Shown piece after piece: positions 60,480 through 64,000 of a DNA stretch of 64,000 bases (within the stretch, counting starts at the first letter, position 1; the number at the start of each line of letters is the position of its first letter). Where the stretch lies: contig NC_069124.1 of the NCBI RefSeq assembly GCF_026914265.1, positions 6,350,213-6,414,212 on the forward strand, written 5' to 3'. Made by a program: the position numbers and the translations under genes. This DNA is from Mya arenaria. Lineage: Eukaryota > Mollusca > Bivalvia > Myida > Myidae. Below the pieces are notes generated by a model. The model saw only the letters and a list, made by a program, of their open reading frames with translations, did not search any database and was not told where the DNA came from.

Positions 60480-60545
60480 GTGTTAAATACATTTTGCTGA
60501 CCGTTCTAAGGCGGTACCTCAACAATCCATAATAAACACCCCTTT
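60480..60545. repeat. Short dispersed repeat (ctgaccgtt..aaggcggtacc)
   Basis: The segment tgctgaccgttctaaggcgg then tacctcaacaatcc is close to 19970-20010 (actgaccgttccaaagcggt then acctaacaatcc) and to the edge of the 27-bp minisatellite near 5905-5936. Confidence 0.6.
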
Positions 60546-60869
60546 TATCATTAATTAATATTTGGTATGTGTCGTTTTTTTCAGAGTTTCTAGCTTTGGT
60601 CCGTTCTTTTAAAACGGGGTTTAAGTTTAAGCTTTCGGCTACTGGACTTCATTGTTTCAGTAGTTTTTCATACAAATTGTGATAGTCTATTTTATGTTTC
60701 AAGCTATTCCTTCACCTGTTATCTTCATCACAATGTTCAGCTTTTTTAATGCCTGACTCGGGATGCCTTACATTCTGAGCAAAGGTTTTATTATTCCGAT
60801 TATCCGCACGATTCCTTTCAGACTTTTCACAACTTGTTCATTAATACAAGTCAGTCATAGTTTTTTCAC

Positions 60870-61075
60870 TGGTTGTCCGGTTAGCGAGGTGGTTAGCGCA
60901 CACGCTTCTCACCAAGGCGACCCGGGTTCGATTCCTAGCCTGAGCGCATGTGAGTTTGGTTAAGTCACCAAGCCGGACAAGTGGGTTATCTCCGGTTTCC
61001 CTCAAACCACAAGACCGCACTCTCGCGCAACATCGTGCCAACGCGAATGACTAAGTATAAGCTATCATAGCTTTC
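60870..61075 (+). mobile_element. tRNA-derived SINE
   Basis: The head resembles a tRNA gene: A-box-like ttagcgaggtggttagcgca, then a B box ggttcgattcc at 60925-60935. A conserved-looking core follows (gccggacaagtgggttatct, ccggtttccctc, aagaccgcactctcgcg). It ends without an obvious poly-A. Pol III transcription is implied by the boxes. The acceptor-stem ends do not pair well, so it is not a functional tRNA. Confidence 0.75.
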
Positions 61076-61099
61076 TTCACAATCGTTGTAAAATGTATA

Positions 61100-63180
61100 A
61101 TGTTTAAACTAATTTTCTTAACCGTTTAAATAGAGACTTTACTGTACATATACATGAATAACACTTTCTGGTCCAGTGCCAGTTATTTCTTGGCCTGAAA
61201 CCAATTTAAGATGTCATACTTCAAAATGTTGCATAAAATACTACAACTCGTTAAAGTCGCGAAATATTTTGGTAGTGGAGATTATCAAGGATACTGTACT
61301 TGCTAGTGGAGGTCACTGCGTAATGCACACATAGAATTTAAAAAAACGACTGTTGCCTGCTACCAGTTGAAAGTCAAAATGATAGAATTTTCTGTTATGT
61401 AAGATATCCGATTTGATTGATACGATGGCAAAATTTCAGGAAGAGTGTGATAGATTAAGATTAAAACTACTCGAATGTATACGACATTCCCGATGTTACT
61501 TGGAGGTATGTATACTATATTCCTGTACACTTTGTTGTGCGGTTTACGGACTGTCATAAATTCGGATAGTCAACCTAAATGGCCGCCTTCTGAACTCCTC
61601 GGCCATTTTTCTCGAAAACAACCTTTGATGCATGCTAGTACATCAGTAGAACTACTTCGTAATTTTTTGATTTATATCATTTATTATGCACCAGTCATTT
61701 GCATGCCCGGGTAAAAATGCCATGCGGGGATGAACTGCTGGTAAAATCCACGCCAATTGCTCCCACACCCTAGGGACCCTAGGTTAGGACCAGTCCCCGC
61801 TATGTTTAGCGCGAAGACAAAACCACCACTTTCACCCGGCACTACGGGGCCACCTAGCTACAATAATGAGCGATCAGGGATACTTTTTTTTTTATTATTT
61901 TGACATTTCTTATGTATCCCTGTAACGCTACAACTCTCTACCATTTAACAACGGGCGAAATGATATACTGTAATAATATGCATTGATGTTGAATAATAAT
62001 GACAAAGTTGTTCAATTTTTTTCCGACAGTGATCTGAATTGGATTTAATTTGTCATTAGAGTTGTTATTTTCACATTATTATATTATGGGTCCTGAATAC
62101 CGTTATACATGTACACAACCAGTCAGATTTGTCCCAGATTTACAGATATCGGGATACTTGATAAACAATCGACACTTGTAAGTGTTTTATGATAACTTAA
62201 CATGTTTTTTGGGCATACTGACATAACTTAGTATGTGTTTAATAGTGGGCAATAATATTTTTGTAGAAATTTGAATTTATAACGGAGATAATTTCGAAAA
62301 TTGTGGCCGCGAGGATTCTCTGCGTAAGGACCGCTTGCTACTTTTTGCTGGGATGGTGGACGTCACGAGTCTGCCAAATTAAAAAAAATCGTCAAAAGAC
62401 TCGTTGACTGCAGTGCTATTTAGGTGGACTACGGGGCCACCTGGAAGGTAAAAACATGGACCATTTCCCTGGCTATCCCCGATATACCCCCAGACCCAAG
62501 GGTTGGTGGGGGGGGGGGCCTGGTTACAATTGACTGGTACATTGAATGTAGTGTTTTAGCTTGTATCTATTGATCTAAGTTTAAAATGATTGCCAGTGAA
62601 GGGTATTAATGCATACATAATTAAGATTCCCAAGAATTAAGTCATTAATTAAATTACTAAGCGATCTATTGCAGCAGACATTAACATACCGATTTCTGAG
62701 TATGTAAACTGTCCATATACATCCGAGGTTGTTTTCGATAAAAATGGCCTAGGAGCTCCGTATGAAATAGCCGCCATTGAGTCTCTTGCCGATTTTAATA
62801 TGGCAGATTCGTTACAGGGATACATAAGAAATGTCAAAATAAAGAATACAAGAAACTGATTTCTCATTATTGTACCTAAAATCGGAAAAATGATCAACCT
62901 TTGGGAACACAAATCATGCCAAAATAGATGATATAAAATGAAATATCCATTCTTTTAGGCATATTCCATACTGTGTAAGACCACACAGACAGCTTGCGTT
63001 GTTTTGTGTTATTCCACAGTCACAACCCTATACACCCTCCCCCAATGAAACAACAACAACAAATATATCAATTTCCAAGTTGCAATTGATCCAGATCAAA
63101 TTTGAATAACTTAAAATCTGGATCAAAAGTGGCCTTTATGTGTTGTGTTGTAAGCAGCATTGAGTGAACAATAAAAACTA
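61100..63180. other. Repeat mosaic with inverted and direct duplications, no gene
   Basis: ctcggccatttttctcgaaaac (61607) recurs inverted near 62737 (gttttcgataaaaatggcc). gacatttcttatgtatccctg (61902) recurs inverted near 62817 (cagggatacataagaaatgtc). actacggggccacct occurs at 61843 and 62428. The order of the inverted pieces does not form a simple palindrome. The stretch looks like rearranged copies of an unknown repeat; a poly-G run occurs at 62508. Confidence 0.5.
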
Positions 63181-63183
63181 TGG

Positions 63184-63312
63184 TTAGGCCTAAAAAAAAA
63201 ATGACATTCTTATATAAAGCCTAATAAAAAATAAAAATAAAAAGCCTACCTACCCTACCTATTTTTGGAAAGGATGTAACCCTAACCAAACAATTTTTTT
63301 TTTTAGGCCTTA
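63184..63312. mobile_element. Possible small MITE
   Basis: Bounded by taggcctaaaaaaaa and ttttttttttaggcctta. AT-rich interior with gcctacctaccctacc. The ends are simple sequence, so the call is tentative. Confidence 0.4.
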
Positions 63313-64000
63313 GGATGAGTCAGCTTTAGTCTAAAATAATAGTCATTCATTGCGGGACTCTGCTCAAAAATCCTAAAAAAATCCTTCCACAACAGTCTGC
63401 CAAATACAAAAAAAATACTGGTGTCTATTTCTTATGGTTACACATGAGACCAACTGTTTTGAAAATGTTGATTTATATTTCTAGGTGGATTTTTCAAAGA
63501 AAAAATTGCGGTAATATAAGGGTGTTAAATTTATTAGTATAAAAATGTTATGAACTAATTATATAAAAAAAAATATACACCATGTAAAACAAGTTGGGCA
63601 ATTTTAACACTGATCGAACATATATCATCCAACTAGTAATTTTCCCCAGAATTGGGTATAATTGGGCTGAATAAACTATCATTAGCATTTGCAAGTTGAA
63701 GATTTCATCATTTTACTAATTTAAAACATGAATATACTACAATTTATTTTTGAAAAGTTGATATAACAATACATTACTAAAAGGTATGGTAATTTCCATT
63801 CTGTGCTTTTGAGGGTCTTGATGCATCTACATGTAGGCAAGCCAGTCAGAAAATATCATAATGTTAACATAAGCCTAGACGTCTATGTCTAGTCTAGATT
63901 GCCTTAACAAATACATACATGTTGCTCCTTCCAGGAAAACAAAAGTCCACGGGAATGTATTAATAGAGGTATTATGATGCCTGAGGAATGCAAGGAAGCA
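63313..64000. other. No gene seen
   Basis: AT-rich non-coding sequence to the end of the window. No ORF or repeat was recognised. Confidence 0.4.

Noticed and set aside
60841-61041. 66-codon ORFs on both strands
   Set aside because: They fall within the tRNA-derived SINE.

Overview
The window is animal nuclear DNA, most likely from a bivalve mollusc. This is inferred from small exons with clean GT/AG introns, a fibrinogen-related secreted protein, an expanded set of mitochondria-eating-protein (MIEAP/SPATA18) paralogues, and many interspersed repeats: LINE fragments, hairpin MITEs, a tRNA-derived SINE, long tandem arrays and a DIRS-order retrotransposon. No bacterial features were seen. No similarity search was possible, so family names come from recognised motifs.

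Region by region. 0-3.2 kb has no recognisable gene. 3.87-9.80 kb (+) holds a split gene for a secreted protein with signal peptide, Ly6/three-finger domain, thrombospondin type 1 repeat and C-terminal fibrinogen-like domain. Two of its introns carry minisatellites (27-bp and 12-bp units). 10.1-12.6 kb is tandem repeats (about 179-bp, then about 87-bp units). 12.9-16.4 kb (+) is a MIEAP-family copy (A) whose 5' exons are absent. 17.7-20.3 kb (+) is a shorter, degraded copy (B). 21.7-26.8 kb contains decayed LINE fragments, one of them split by a 1.5-kb foldback element built from GCGGCCTA modules. 28.1-30.3 kb (+) is a 5'-truncated LINE with a long reverse transcriptase ORF.

33.13-39.84 kb (+) is the most striking element: an apparently intact Ngaro-type tyrosine-recombinase retrotransposon. 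Its parts are gag, reverse transcriptase/RNase H, tyrosine recombinase and an SGNH-hydrolase ORF, bounded by split direct repeats in the order A1-ORFs-B1-A2-B2. Both repeat pairs keep exactly the same length and look identical, which points to a young insertion. Just to its right, a pair of about 290-bp inverted arms encloses a lone C2H2 zinc-finger exon. 47.4-48.6 kb (-) is another LINE fragment. 50.2-56.4 kb (+) is the complete MIEAP-family gene (copy C): 12 coding exons that join in frame to 547 codons, close to the length of human SPATA18. Its 3' flank is interrupted by a 1.1-kb tandem-repeat element. 58.9-63.3 kb is repeat-rich (155-bp repeats, MITEs, a SINE).

How the genes relate. The Ly6-TSP1-fibrinogen protein looks like a secreted recognition or adhesion molecule. 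Its domain boundaries all fall at phase-1 introns, the usual mark of exon shuffling. The MIEAP copies share exon phases and flanking intron and 3' sequence, so they arose by segmental duplication followed by truncation. The mobile elements are independent of these genes.
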